A DNA stretch of 64,000 nucleotides from Novosphingobium sp. NDB2Meth1 (GCF_900117425.1 NZ_FPEH01000015.1:496001-560000); one strand, 5' to 3'; numbered from the stretch's first letter, positions 9,537-18,821 are shown. Made by a program: numbers and translations. The notes: generated from the letters alone by a model not told the origin.

Positions 9537-10874
9537 ATGAGCCAATTCGAATTCGGCCGTGAGACCGAGCTTGTCGGGGAAGTCACGCGCGGCGCCCGAG
9601 CCGTCGTCGTGCTCCCCGACTTGCGCCAGAAGGGGGGGCTTGATGCCGATTCCCGACTGGAAGAAGGGCAGGGCCTCGCCCGCGCCATCGGTATTGACGT
9701 CGTTGACGCCTTTGCGCTCCCCATTCGCAACGTCCGCCCCGCCACCCTGTTCGGCGAAGGGCAGGTGCAGAAAATCGGCGTGGCGATCAACCAGTCCGAT
9801 GCCGAACTCGTCATTGTCGATGGTGCACTGTCCGCGATCCAGCAGCGCAACCTTGAAGACAAGCTCGAGCGCAAGGTCATCGACCGCACCGGGCTGATCC
9901 TCGAAATCTTCGGCGAGCGCGCCGCGACGGCGGAAGGCCGTCTGCAGGTCGAACTCGCGCACCTCGATTATCAGGCCGGCCGCCTCGTGCGCAGCTGGAC
10001 CCACCTCGAGCGCCAGCGCGGCGGCTTCGGCTTCCTTGGCGGTCCCGGCGAAACGCAGATTGAGGCGGACCGCCGCCTGATCCGCGGACGCATGGCGCGC
10101 ATCCGCCGCGAGCTCGAACAAGTCCGCCGCACCCGCAGCCTCCACCGCGAACGGCGCCAGCGCGCGCCTTGGCCGGTGATCGCGCTGGTCGGCTATACCA
10201 ACGCCGGAAAGTCGACACTGTTCAACCGGATGACCGGCGCCGACGTGATGGCGCAGGACCTGCTCTTTGCCACGCTCGACCCGACGATGCGCGCGATCCG
10301 CCTGCCGGGGCTCGACAAGGCGATCCTGTCGGACACGGTGGGGTTCATTTCCGAATTGCCCACCCAGCTTGTCGCCGCCTTCCGCGCGACGCTGGAAGAA
10401 GTCACGGCGGCTGATGTCATTGTCCACGTGCGCGATATCGCCAATCCCGCGACCTCGGCGCAGAAGATCGAGGTCGAGGAGATTCTCGCAGATCTCGGGG
10501 TGATCGGGGAGGGCGGCAGCCTCGTCCCCATCATCGAAGCGTGGAACAAGTGGGACTTGCTCCCGGAAGAAGACCGCGCGATGCGCCGCGACCTGATCGC
10601 TGCCGGCGTGCCAGACCGCAAGGTTGTCCCGATTTCGGCGCAGACCGGCGAGGGTGTCGACGATCTCGTCACACTTTTGAGCGACTTGCTGACGGGCGGG
10701 GCGCAAGTGCTCGAACTCGCGCTGCCGATGAGCGAAGGGCACAAACTCGCCTGGCTCCATGCCCACGGTGAAGTCCTGTCGGAAACCGCAGGGACCGACG
10801 CGGCGGGAGCGCCTGTGCAGCGCCTCACGGTCCGGCTTACGCCTCGCGAATTCGGGCGTTACTCTCGTATGTAA
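9537..10874 (+). CDS. hflX: Ribosome-associated GTPase HflX
   Basis: A GTPase that binds and rescues stalled 50S/70S ribosomes. The 445-residue protein has the HflX N-terminal domain, the conserved GFGFLGGPGETQIE motif, a coiled linker, and a G domain with the P loop GYTNAGKST, switch DTVGFI and NKWD. An upstream ATG at 9492 would overlap the end of hfq by 22 bases; I prefer 9537 (MSQFEFGRETE) because the family-like sequence begins there, but the start is uncertain. It ends directly against the convergent mazG with no spacer. Confidence 0.93.
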   Translation: MSQFEFGRETELVGEVTRGARAVVVLPDLRQKGGLDADSRLEEGQGLARAIGIDVVDAFALPIRNVRPATLFGEGQVQKIGVAINQSDAELVIVDGALSAIQQRNLEDKLERKVIDRTGLILEIFGERAATAEGRLQVELAHLDYQAGRLVRSWTHLERQRGGFGFLGGPGETQIEADRRLIRGRMARIRRELEQVRRTRSLHRERRQRAPWPVIALVGYTNAGKSTLFNRMTGADVMAQDLLFATLDPTMRAIRLPGLDKAILSDTVGFISELPTQLVAAFRATLEEVTAADVIVHVRDIANPATSAQKIEVEEILADLGVIGEGGSLVPIIEAWNKWDLLPEEDRAMRRDLIAAGVPDRKVVPISAQTGEGVDDLVTLLSDLLTGGAQVLELALPMSEGHKLAWLHAHGEVLSETAGTDAAGAPVQRLTVRLTPREFGRYSRM

Positions 10875-11678
10875 TCAGCGCTCGGCGGTCTTGACCTGTT
10901 GCCAGAGCGCTTCCTGCTCGTCGAGCGAGAGCTTCGGAAAGTCGTCACCTGCGAGCGCTTCCATGGCCCGAAACCGCCGCTCGAACTTGGCGTTGCCGTG
11001 GCGCAGCGCATCTTCCGGCGCAATGCCATAACGGCGCACCAGATTGACCGCCGCGAAGAGCAGGTCGCCCGCTTCATCAAGCTTTTCGGCTTCGGTCTCG
11101 GCGGCGTCCAGCTCCGCGATTTCCTCGATGACCTTGGCGCGCGGGCCTTCCGTATCCGGCCAATCGAAGCCGACCCGTGCCGCACGCTTCTGCAGCTTCT
11201 CCGCGCGCATCAGCGCGGGGAGCGCCAGCGCGACGCCGTCCAGAGCACTCGTTGCGCCCTTGGCTTCGCGCTCGGCGGCCTTCTGTGCCTCCCAGCGCAC
11301 TTCGCGCGATTGGCCCTGATCGGCTTCGTCTCCGAAGATATGCGGGTGCCGCTCGGTCATCTTGTCCGAAATCGCCTGCGCTACCGCATCGAAATCGAAT
11401 GCGCCAAGTTCCTCGGCCATCCGCGCATGGAACACGACCTGGAGCAGCAGGTCGCCCAGTTCCTCTCGCAGCGCAGGAAGGTCCTCGCGTTCGATCGCGT
11501 CGGCAACCTCGTAGGATTCCTCGATCGTGTATGGCGCGATGGTCGCGAATGTCTGCGCGACATCCCATTCACAGCCGCTGTCCGGATCACGCAGCCGTGC
11601 CATAATCGTGAGCAGCCGCGCAATCCCCGATGCCTCGGGCGCTTGCGCAGCGGGGGAGACCTCGGGTGAAGCGCTCAT
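10875..11678 (-). CDS. mazG: Nucleoside triphosphate pyrophosphohydrolase MazG
   Basis: Hydrolyses (d)NTPs to monophosphates and PPi, a house-cleaning role. The 267-residue protein has two MazG folds. In the first, the metal-binding Glu residues are visible as EESYE (53-57) and EELGD (72-76); a second, similar segment near 190-225 reads EIAELDAAETEAEKLDEAGDLLF. It is the last gene of the ten-gene minus-strand run and abuts hflX tail to tail. Confidence 0.92.
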   Translation of the reverse strand: MSASPEVSPAAQAPEASGIARLLTIMARLRDPDSGCEWDVAQTFATIAPYTIEESYEVADAIEREDLPALREELGDLLLQVVFHARMAEELGAFDFDAVAQAISDKMTERHPHIFGDEADQGQSREVRWEAQKAAEREAKGATSALDGVALALPALMRAEKLQKRAARVGFDWPDTEGPRAKVIEEIAELDAAETEAEKLDEAGDLLFAAVNLVRRYGIAPEDALRHGNAKFERRFRAMEALAGDDFPKLSLDEQEALWQQVKTAER

Positions 11679-11734
11679 ACAGCTCGATCCTTGAGTTCGA
11701 TAATATTTATTATGTTAAATGAAGCCTGGGCCAG

Positions 11735-11905
11735 TCAGCGTCGAAACCCCGCAAACGCGACTGCCACAGCGAGAATGATAACCACCCACGCCCCCGCCAT
11801 CATCATGCCCGACGAAAGCTTCAACCCGCGCAGCCTGCCGTTTGCCAGCACGAGCACCAGCGCCATCACGATCCCGATCACGGCGACCACCTTGTCGGGC
11901 GTCAC
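11735..11905 (-). CDS. Small two-helix membrane protein, 56 residues
   Basis: A short frame with a GTG start that overlaps the TGA of the upstream MBL gene as GTGA. It encodes VTPDK, a hydrophobic helix (about 6-21), a basic turn (NGRLRGLKLSS), a second hydrophobic helix (about 34-52) and the tail GFRR. The coupling overlap, lack of alternatives in the gap and clean two-helix pattern support a real gene. The positive loop suggests both termini face the periplasm or membrane edge, though topology is inferred. Family not recognised. Confidence 0.65.
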   Translation of the reverse strand: MTPDKVVAVIGIVMALVLVLANGRLRGLKLSSGMMMAGAWVVIILAVAVAFAGFRR

Positions 11906-12669
11906 AGCTCGATCTCCATGCCATCATAGCCCGGCTCGACATGCGCCGGTGTCTCGTCGCAGAGTGTCCGGTAATCCATGCTCTTGTCGAGATGCGTAAG
12001 CACGGCGTGTCCGGCCCTGCATGCTTCGATCAGTTCGAGCGACATCGCCAGATGCGCATGCGTCGGATGCGGTTGCCGCCGCAACGCATCCACCACAAGC
12101 ACGTCGACGCGGTCGAACAGCGCGACCATTTCCCCAGTAATTGCACTAAAGTCCGTCGCATAACCGATTGATTTACCATCTTGATCGAAACGGAAAGCAG
12201 TCGTCTGCGCAGGGCCATGCGGCATCTGGCAATGCGAAACGCCGATCCCGGCAACCATCCGCACACGGTCCAGGTTATCGAGATTGCAGATCGTCGGATA
12301 GCCATGTTGCCCGGCAAAGACATAACCGAAACGCTGGCGCAGCCGTCGCACCGTCTCGTCCGCCGCATAGCCCGGGATCGGCGCGCCGCGGCCCATGCGC
12401 AGCGGCCTGAGATCGTCGATGCCATGCGTATGGTCGGCATGGTCATGCGTCCACACGACACCATCGATGCGCCCAATACCTGTCGCCAGCAACTGGTGCC
12501 GAAGATCCGTCGGCGTATCGACCAGAATGCGCCCGCCATCGGCGCCTTCCACCATGATGGCCACGCGCGTCCGCCGATTGCGTGGCTCCTCCGGGTCGCA
12601 ATCGCCCCAGTCATTGCCGATGCGCGGTACGCCGGTCGATGTTCCGGAACCGAGGACGGTGAGCTTCAT
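11902..12669 (-). CDS. MBL-fold metallohydrolase (PhnP-like)
   Basis: A 255-residue metallo-beta-lactamase-fold enzyme. The opening MKLTVLGSGTSTGVPRIG and the metal motif THDHADHTHGIDDLR are those of the PhnP/phosphodiesterase-like branch; later ligands are probably His in MPHG, Asp in YATDFS and His in THLDKS. Substrate is unknown; PhnP acts on cyclic phosphoribose, but no phn genes are here, so a general phosphodiesterase role is only a guess. ATG 12669 overlaps the tatD stop (ATGA), favouring it over the in-frame GTG at 12675. Confidence 0.85.
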   Translation of the reverse strand: MKLTVLGSGTSTGVPRIGNDWGDCDPEEPRNRRTRVAIMVEGADGGRILVDTPTDLRHQLLATGIGRIDGVVWTHDHADHTHGIDDLRPLRMGRGAPIPGYAADETVRRLRQRFGYVFAGQHGYPTICNLDNLDRVRMVAGIGVSHCQMPHGPAQTTAFRFDQDGKSIGYATDFSAITGEMVALFDRVDVLVVDALRRQPHPTHAHLAMSLELIEACRAGHAVLTHLDKSMDYRTLCDETPAHVEPGYDGMEIEL

Positions 12670-13442
12670 GCCCACGCCTTGGTGAACAGGCGGAAGAAGT
12701 TCGCGCCAGTCTGCTCGGCCAGCGCTTCCCCCGTTGTCCCCCGCAAGTTCGCGACAAAGGCGCAGGTGTCGGAAACAAACGCGGGCTCGCAGACCTTGCC
12801 CCGATGCGGCACCGGCGCGAGGAACGGTGCATCGGTTTCGACCAGCAGCCGGTCATCAGGCACTTCGGCAGCAAAGGCCTGCAAGTCCTTGGCATTCTTG
12901 AACGTGACAATGCCGGAGATCGAGATCGTCAGCCCCAGATCGAGCACCCCGCGACCGAATTCGGCACTGGCGGTAAAGCAATGGATCAGCGCCGGAAACG
13001 CGCCCTTGGCCATTTCCTCGCGAAGAATTCGCAGTGTGTCATCCTCCGCATCGCGCGTGTGGATCACGATAGGCAGGCCGGTTTCGCGCGCCACGCCGAT
13101 GTGGACGCGGAACAGGTCCTGCTGCACCTGCCGGTCCGAATGGTCGTAGTAGTAGTCGAGCCCGGTCTCGCCGATCGCGATCACTTTGAGGTCGGCCGCA
13201 GCCTGCCGCAGCGCCTCTGCGCCGAGGTCGGCGTGGGCGTCGGCCTCATGCGGGTGAATGCCGATGCTGGCCCAGACGTCCGGCTCGCGGTGCGCCGTGG
13301 CAACCACGGCTTGCCATTCGCTCTGCCGCGTCGAGATATTGAGGAAGCCCTGCACCCCGCGCGCCCGCGCCCGCGCCAGCACGTCGGCCTGCGTTTCGAT
13401 CAGGCCCTTGTAATTGAGGTGGCAATGCGAATCGATCAGCAT
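12666..13442 (-). CDS. tatD: TatD family metal-dependent DNase
   Basis: The 258-residue amidohydrolase-fold protein has the HxH metal site in DSHCHLNY, GIHPHEA, the GETGLDYYY motif, VIHTRDA, HCFTAS and the Asp of VETDAPFLAP, all typical of TatD/YcfH nucleases with 3'-5' exonuclease activity. YcfH-type members commonly follow metG and holB, as here. It overlaps metG by one base (TGATG) and the MBL gene by four. Confidence 0.93.
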   Translation of the reverse strand: MLIDSHCHLNYKGLIETQADVLARARARGVQGFLNISTRQSEWQAVVATAHREPDVWASIGIHPHEADAHADLGAEALRQAAADLKVIAIGETGLDYYYDHSDRQVQQDLFRVHIGVARETGLPIVIHTRDAEDDTLRILREEMAKGAFPALIHCFTASAEFGRGVLDLGLTISISGIVTFKNAKDLQAFAAEVPDDRLLVETDAPFLAPVPHRGKVCEPAFVSDTCAFVANLRGTTGEALAEQTGANFFRLFTKAWA

Positions 13443-15004
13443 CAGCCGGCCTCGTCCTCTGCGAGTTCGAGCCGCGGGAATGCCGGACTCGGCGAGGCGA
13501 GCCGTTCGCCGGTTGCCACGCGCGCAAGAAACCAGTCCGCCTTGGGCAGTGCCGTGATGCCGCGCTCGTCACCCGGAATCCCAAGCTGGTCCAGCACCTT
13601 GTCGGCCGCAGTTGGCACAACCGGACGGATCGCAATGGTCAGATCGCGGATCGCCATGAACAGCGTCATCAACACGGCGCGCATCCGCTCGGGTTCGCTC
13701 TTGCGCAGTGCCCAAGGCGCCTGCTCGTCGACATACTGGTTGCAGGCGAACACGGCGCGCATCCACGCGTCGATCCCGGCCGAGAAGTTCAGCGCGGCGA
13801 ACTCGCGCGGCAGTTCGTCGTGGCAAGCCTCGAACACGGTCGCAAGCAGCTTGTCGTCGGCTTCTGCGCTCGTAAACTTCACCAATTCACCGTCCATGTT
13901 CTTGAAAATCATGGAAAGTGTGCGCTGCACCAGATTGCCGTAACTGTTGGCAAGCTCGGCATTGCAACGCGTGACGATGGCTTCGGGGGAATAGGATCCG
14001 TCCTGCCCGAACACCACATCGCGTATCAGGAAGTAGCGCAGCGTATCGACCCCGAAGCGCTCGGCGAGTGCCAGCGGATCGGTCACATTGCCCAGCGACT
14101 TCGATTCCTTCTGCCCCCGGTTGAGCAGGAAGCCGTGGCCGAAAACCTGCTTGGGCACCGGCAGGCCAGCGCTCATCAGGAACGCCGGCCAGTAGATCGT
14201 GTGAAAGCGCACGATGTCCTTGCCGATCAAGTGCAGATCGGCAGGCCAGTATCTCGCGTAATCGCCTGTTTCGTCGGGGAAACCGAGGCCGGTGATATAG
14301 TTGGTCAGCGCATCGACCCAGACGTACATCACATGGTTGTCGCTGCCCGGCACCTTGACTCCCCAGTCAAAGCTCGTGCGCGAAACCGACAGATCGCGCA
14401 GTCCCTGGCTGACGAACGCGATCATTTCGTTGCGGCGGCTTTCCGGGCGGATGAAGTCAGCGTTCTCGCGGAACAGCGCCAGCAGCGGTTCCTGGTACTT
14501 CGAGAGGCGGAAGAACCAGCTTTCCTCAACCGTCCATTCGACAGGAGTGCCCTGCGGGGAGAGCTTCTCCCCCCCTTCCCCGTCGATCAGTTCGCTCGCG
14601 TCGTAATAGGCCTCGTCGCGCACCGAGTACCAGCCCTCGTAGCGGTCAAGATAGAGGTCACCGTTCGCTTCCATCCGCCGCCACAGCTCCTGCGTGGAGG
14701 CATGATGGCGGGGTTCGGTAGTCCGGATGAATAGGTCGTATTCGACATTGAGAGCATCAGCCATCGCAATGAAATGACTGGTCATTTCGTCAGCCAGCTC
14801 GGCGGGCGTGATGCCGAGTTCGCGCGCCTTCTGGGCCATCTTCAAGCCGTGCTCGTCGGTCCCGGTCTGGAAGCGCACGTCGCGGCCCATCGCCTTCTGG
14901 AAGCGCGCGATGACGTCGGCGGCAATCGCCTCATAGGCATGGCCGATATGCGGCTTGCCGTTGGGATAGCTGATCGCGGTCGTGATGTAATAGGGCTCGC
15001 CCAT
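13442..15004 (-). CDS. metG: Methionyl-tRNA synthetase, KESKS variant
   Basis: Class I synthetase charging tRNA-Met. The 520-residue protein has the HIGH motif as PHIGH (19-22), GTDEHG and the WVDALTNYITG methionine-pocket region. The second signature, normally KMSKS, reads KESKS at 299-303, so the two lysines are kept but Met is Glu. The connective domain has no zinc-binding cysteines, placing it with the zinc-free short bacterial forms. It has no C-terminal tRNA-binding extension. It sits in the holB-metG-tatD order seen in many bacteria. Confidence 0.95.
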   Translation of the reverse strand: MGEPYYITTAISYPNGKPHIGHAYEAIAADVIARFQKAMGRDVRFQTGTDEHGLKMAQKARELGITPAELADEMTSHFIAMADALNVEYDLFIRTTEPRHHASTQELWRRMEANGDLYLDRYEGWYSVRDEAYYDASELIDGEGGEKLSPQGTPVEWTVEESWFFRLSKYQEPLLALFRENADFIRPESRRNEMIAFVSQGLRDLSVSRTSFDWGVKVPGSDNHVMYVWVDALTNYITGLGFPDETGDYARYWPADLHLIGKDIVRFHTIYWPAFLMSAGLPVPKQVFGHGFLLNRGQKESKSLGNVTDPLALAERFGVDTLRYFLIRDVVFGQDGSYSPEAIVTRCNAELANSYGNLVQRTLSMIFKNMDGELVKFTSAEADDKLLATVFEACHDELPREFAALNFSAGIDAWMRAVFACNQYVDEQAPWALRKSEPERMRAVLMTLFMAIRDLTIAIRPVVPTAADKVLDQLGIPGDERGITALPKADWFLARVATGERLASPSPAFPRLELAEDEAG

Positions 15005-15040
15005 GGGCTGCGATTGTCCTTGGCTGATGGGAGGCCGATC

Positions 15041-16003
15041 TCAGGCCGCGTTCTCCCTAGTGCGCGCCACCGATGCCAGCAAGCCGCCGATTTCCAGAAG
15101 CAGCAGCGCGGGTTCGAAGTTGTAGGTCGGCGCTTGCCCGGCGAGCGTCGCCAAGGCGGCATGTGCCTCGACGATCCGCAACCGGGCCGCATCGTCGCTG
15201 CGCGCCATGGCGGCCACCAGCACACGGCGCGCGACCTCGATAGCTGCCAGCAAACGCTCGCGATCAGGCCGCATGCCGAGCGATGTAGACAACTCCCCGC
15301 GCAGTGCCAGGTCCAGATCACCCTCGGCCACCAGCCGCGCCATGATCTGCCACGCGCCGCCGAGGTCCATTTCGGCAAAGGCAAGGGCCGTACCGGGCGC
15401 GCCGCTTCCCGCCGCGATGGCCGCTTCAAGCGCGCCGCCGCTGAGCTCCGGCGCTGCCTCCCGCAATGCCCGCGCCATCTCCTCCGGCTCCAGCGGATGA
15501 AACCGCAGTACCGTGCAGCGCGAGCGCACGGTGGGCAGGAGCCGCCCGATCTGGTGCGTCACGAGCAGGAAGAACGTGCCCGCCGGCGGCTCCTCAAGGC
15601 TTTTGAGCAGCGCGTTGACGGCGCCTTTTTCAAGGTCGTCCGCGGCATCGATGATCACCGCGCGGCGCGCCCCCAATGTGGGCCGCGTCACCAGACGCCG
15701 CTGCACGCCGCGGATCTGGTCGACGCTGATATTGCGCTTGCGCGTATAGGCCTTGCCCTCGTCGCGCTTCTTGGCCTCGTCCTCGTTGCTGGGCAGCGGC
15801 TCGAGTACGTGGATATCGGGATGAACCTCGGGCGCAGGTTGGGACACACCGGGTTCGGCAACCAGTTCTGCCGCCGCCGCGCGCGCAAAGCTCGCTTTGC
15901 CGAGACCTTCGCGTCCTGCCAGAATCCAGCCGTGGTGCATGCGCTGTCCGGCCCGCGCCGCGCGCCACACGCGCCACGCCTCGTCGTGCCCGATCAGCCG
16001 CAT
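15041..16003 (-). CDS. holB: DNA polymerase III subunit delta prime
   Basis: Clamp-loader subunit. The 320-residue protein has an AAA+ fold: the phosphate loop GREGLGKA (Ala instead of Ser/Thr after Lys), sensor and SRC region (TVRSRCTVLRF) and an LLKSLEEPP motif. A degenerate loop fits a delta-prime subunit, which need not hydrolyse ATP. It lacks the usual four-Cys zinc site. The start overlaps the end of tmk by ten bases; the frame stays open upstream only as a shadow of tmk. Confidence 0.9.
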   Translation of the reverse strand: MRLIGHDEAWRVWRAARAGQRMHHGWILAGREGLGKASFARAAAAELVAEPGVSQPAPEVHPDIHVLEPLPSNEDEAKKRDEGKAYTRKRNISVDQIRGVQRRLVTRPTLGARRAVIIDAADDLEKGAVNALLKSLEEPPAGTFFLLVTHQIGRLLPTVRSRCTVLRFHPLEPEEMARALREAAPELSGGALEAAIAAGSGAPGTALAFAEMDLGGAWQIMARLVAEGDLDLALRGELSTSLGMRPDRERLLAAIEVARRVLVAAMARSDDAARLRIVEAHAALATLAGQAPTYNFEPALLLLEIGGLLASVARTRENAA

Positions 16004-16620
16004 CGGCTGTCCACCGCTGCCAGCACGCGCGCATGAACCTCGTCCGGCGCGCCTTCTGCGGCGATCAAGGCAAAGCGCTCCGGCTCCGCTTCCGCGAAGC
16101 ACCGGAAAGCCGCCGCCACCCGGGCATGGTAGTCCTCGGCACGCCCACCGATCCGGTCGAGTGCCCCTGCATCGCGCTTCGCCACGCGGGCGGCCGCCTC
16201 GGCGGGATCGAGCGTCAACAGTACCGTGCAATCGGGCAGGAGCCCCGCGCTTCCGATCCGGTGGAGCGTGAGGATGTCGGCGTCCTCCAGTCCGCTGCCG
16301 CCCCCCTGATAGGCTCTGCTGCTGTCGAGATAGCGGTCGCAGACAACCCACGCGCCGCGCGCCAGCGCCGGTCGGATCAAGGTCTCGACATGGTCGGCCC
16401 GCGCCGCCGCAAACAGCAATGCTTCTGCCCTTGCCCCCCAGCCTGGCCCGTCCTTGTCGAGCAGCATGGCCCGGATCGCCTCGGCGCCCGGCGTTCCGCC
16501 CGGCTCGCGGGTGGTGACGACGTCGAGCCCCCTTCCCCTGAGCGCCTCGGCCAGCAGACAGCTCTGGGTCGATTTGCCGACGCCCTCCCCGCCCTCGAAG
16601 ACGATGAAGCGGCCCGTCAT
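15994..16620 (-). CDS. tmk: Thymidylate kinase
   Basis: Phosphorylates dTMP to dTDP for DNA synthesis. The 208-residue protein shows the P loop GGEGVGKS (10-17), TTREPGGTPGAE with the dTMP-contacting Arg, and the CDRYLDSSRAYQGGG motif. It overlaps dac upstream (ATGA) and holB downstream. Confidence 0.95.
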   Translation of the reverse strand: MTGRFIVFEGGEGVGKSTQSCLLAEALRGRGLDVVTTREPGGTPGAEAIRAMLLDKDGPGWGARAEALLFAAARADHVETLIRPALARGAWVVCDRYLDSSRAYQGGGSGLEDADILTLHRIGSAGLLPDCTVLLTLDPAEAAARVAKRDAGALDRIGGRAEDYHARVAAAFRCFAEAEPERFALIAAEGAPDEVHARVLAAVDSRCG

Positions 16621-17795
16621 TGCCCCAGCATCGCCAGCAGGCCATTGCGCAGCCGCGCCAGCGTGCCTGCCTCCGGCACCGCCTCCGCTGCCACCAGCGG
16701 CAGGCGCGTCTCGCCCTCGCCCGGCACGCGAACGACGAGGCTGGCGACTTCATCCCCCTTGGCGATCGGCGCGCGCACCGGACCCTTGTAGCGCAAGCTG
16801 AGCGAATACCTTGCGTTCTGCCCGCGCGGCAGGGTCAACGCCAGCGGATGCGGCGCCACCAGTCCGACGCTGCGCGCTTCGCCGCCTTGCACTTTCGCGG
16901 TTCCGATCTTTGCACCCGCCGCAAACAGCGGATGCTCCTCGAACGCGGCAAAGCCCCATTCCATGAAATCGCGCGATTCCTTGGCGCGGACCTTGCCGTT
17001 GTCATAGCCGCCGACGACCATCATCAGCCGCCGCCCGCCCCGGATCGCCGAGCCGACAAGGCCATACCCCGCCTCGTTGGTGAAGCCAGTCTTCACCCCG
17101 TCCGCGCCTTGCACATGGCCGTAGAGCGGGTTGTGGTTGGGCTGCTCGATGCCGCGAAACGACAGCCTCTCGTGTCCGTAGAAGCGGGCATAGAGATCGG
17201 GGTGCCGCGTGATCAGCGCCGTGCTCAAGGTGGCAAGATCGGCGGCGGAGACGTAGGTATTGCCCTCGTCCATCCAGCCGTTGGCGGTGTTGTAGTGCGT
17301 GTCCTTGAGGCCAAGTTTTTTTGCCTCGGCGTTCATCAGCTCGGTCCACGCACCGACGCTGCCAACCGCGCCTTCCGCCAGCACCACGCAGCCATCATTG
17401 GCCGAGACGGTGACGATGCCCTCAAGCAGTTCTGCCACCGAGGTATCGCTGCCATCGGCAAGGAACATCGTGCTGCCCACCCGGTGCCACTTCTTGAAGG
17501 CGTCGTGGCTCATCGTGAAGCGCTGGCCGAGCTTTAGCTTGCCGGCCTTGATCAGCTCGAAAGCGACATAGCTCGTCATGATCTTGGTGAGCGAGGCGGG
17601 GACGAAGCGTCGATGCGACTGGCGTTCGAACAGCACGCGGCCGCCGTTGACATCGATCAGCAGCGCGATGGGGGCCGAAACCTGGGGCATGGCCAGCGCG
17701 GCGTGCGGCGCTGCTGGTGCTTCAGGCGCTGCCGCATGCACGGGCAGTGCGGCCAGCGCGGCGATAACGGCGGCGGTCAGGGTCCTCGAAGGCAA
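16617..17795 (-). CDS. D-alanyl-D-alanine carboxypeptidase (PBP5/6 type)
   Basis: A periplasmic low-mass penicillin-binding protein that trims peptidoglycan stem peptides. The 392-residue precursor has a signal peptide ending near residue 22 and the three catalytic motifs SLTK (68-71), SAN (131-133) and KTG (235-237). A C-terminal PBP5-like beta domain follows (about 290-360), ending in an amphipathic helix (TLARLRNGLLAML) that should anchor it to the inner membrane. Confidence 0.93.
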   Translation of the reverse strand: MPSRTLTAAVIAALAALPVHAAAPEAPAAPHAALAMPQVSAPIALLIDVNGGRVLFERQSHRRFVPASLTKIMTSYVAFELIKAGKLKLGQRFTMSHDAFKKWHRVGSTMFLADGSDTSVAELLEGIVTVSANDGCVVLAEGAVGSVGAWTELMNAEAKKLGLKDTHYNTANGWMDEGNTYVSAADLATLSTALITRHPDLYARFYGHERLSFRGIEQPNHNPLYGHVQGADGVKTGFTNEAGYGLVGSAIRGGRRLMMVVGGYDNGKVRAKESRDFMEWGFAAFEEHPLFAAGAKIGTAKVQGGEARSVGLVAPHPLALTLPRGQNARYSLSLRYKGPVRAPIAKGDEVASLVVRVPGEGETRLPLVAAEAVPEAGTLARLRNGLLAMLGQ

Positions 17796-17834
17796 GCGCG
17801 GGTCCTCTGCTGATGCGGGACCGCGCCGACCTTT

Positions 17835-18821
17835 CTAGTCGCGTACGATCCGGGCACCCGCATAGCCCGCGGCGCGGGCCTTCGCCAGTCCGCGCTCTGC
17901 CTCATCCCCGGCGGAAAACGGCCCGCTGCGCACGCGCCATAGCGAACCTGCCTGAACCATCGACCCGCCTGCCTTGCGCGCCGCCGCTTCGGCATTGCCG
18001 CGCTGCGAGAAAGCGCCGATCTGCACGTAGTATCGACCTGCGGCCGCGGCGGGACGCTTGGGCGGCTCTGGCGGCGCGGCAGGCTTGGGAGCGGTTGCTA
18101 CCTCAGCCTTTGGAGCCGGCTTCACCTGCGGCTCTGGCGTTGGCTTCTTCGCGATCTTCACGGCGGGCTTGGCGGGTGCAGGCGGCTTGGGCGCTCCCGG
18201 TGCGACTTCCGCCGGGCGGATGGTCACCGGCAGATCGCCCACCGGCGGCTCCAGCCCCAGTTTGCGGCGCAGCGCGGCGAGCAGGCCGGGCGGTGTATCC
18301 ATCCGCTGCGGCGCGGCCTGTCCTGTCCGGAGCAGCGCCCGTTCGGGCTCCGGCGGATTGACCCGGCGCACGCGCACCGGCGCCGAGGCGTCCCCCGGGA
18401 GGCCAAGCTGCGACCACGCCATCGGCGAGAGCGCCACCAGCCCCTCACCGCTCATCGGCCCACGCCGATCGATCCGCACGAGGATGGTCCGGCCACTGGA
18501 AAGCGAAGTCACTTCAACGTAGCTCGGCACCGGCAGCGTGCGGTGCGCGCCATTGATCCGCCCGGCCCCGCCTTCATCGGTGCCCATCGCCACCGCCTTG
18601 CCGACGGCGTCGTAGTTGAGCGTGTCTGCCGGAGTATAGGTCACCCCGTCCACCACGAAAGGTTCACCCAAAGTCACCGGATAGTCGCCCGCCGGCCCCG
18701 ACACGTCCGGCGCGGCGGCCTTGCGGTCACGCGCGGTCACCGGATCGGCAAGGCCTGCACCCAGCGCCAGCACCATCGCCAGCGCGAGCACGCCGTTGTT
18801 CCTGTTAACGGGCAATTTCAT
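17835..18821 (-). CDS. rlpA: RlpA-like septal ring protein with SPOR domain
   Basis: The 328-residue precursor has a signal peptide, a double-psi beta-barrel (about 48-155), a long Pro/Ala/Lys linker and a C-terminal SPOR domain (YYVQIGAFSQRGNAEAAARK onward) that binds stripped glycans at division sites. The barrel aligns with RlpA at AHRTLP and VRIDRRGPM, but the catalytic DRGPF Asp is replaced and the His-containing loop is not recognisable, so glycan cleavage may be lost. It overlaps mltB by 17 bases. No lipobox Cys is present. Confidence 0.8.
   Translation of the reverse strand: MKLPVNRNNGVLALAMVLALGAGLADPVTARDRKAAAPDVSGPAGDYPVTLGEPFVVDGVTYTPADTLNYDAVGKAVAMGTDEGGAGRINGAHRTLPVPSYVEVTSLSSGRTILVRIDRRGPMSGEGLVALSPMAWSQLGLPGDASAPVRVRRVNPPEPERALLRTGQAAPQRMDTPPGLLAALRRKLGLEPPVGDLPVTIRPAEVAPGAPKPPAPAKPAVKIAKKPTPEPQVKPAPKAEVATAPKPAAPPEPPKRPAAAAGRYYVQIGAFSQRGNAEAAARKAGGSMVQAGSLWRVRSGPFSAGDEAERGLAKARAAGYAGARIVRD

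Noticed and set aside
11715..11942. 75-residue minus-strand frame overlapping the microprotein
   Set aside because: Arg/Gly/Asp-rich with no helix pattern; the neighbouring frame at 11735-11905 has the coupled start and two membrane helices.
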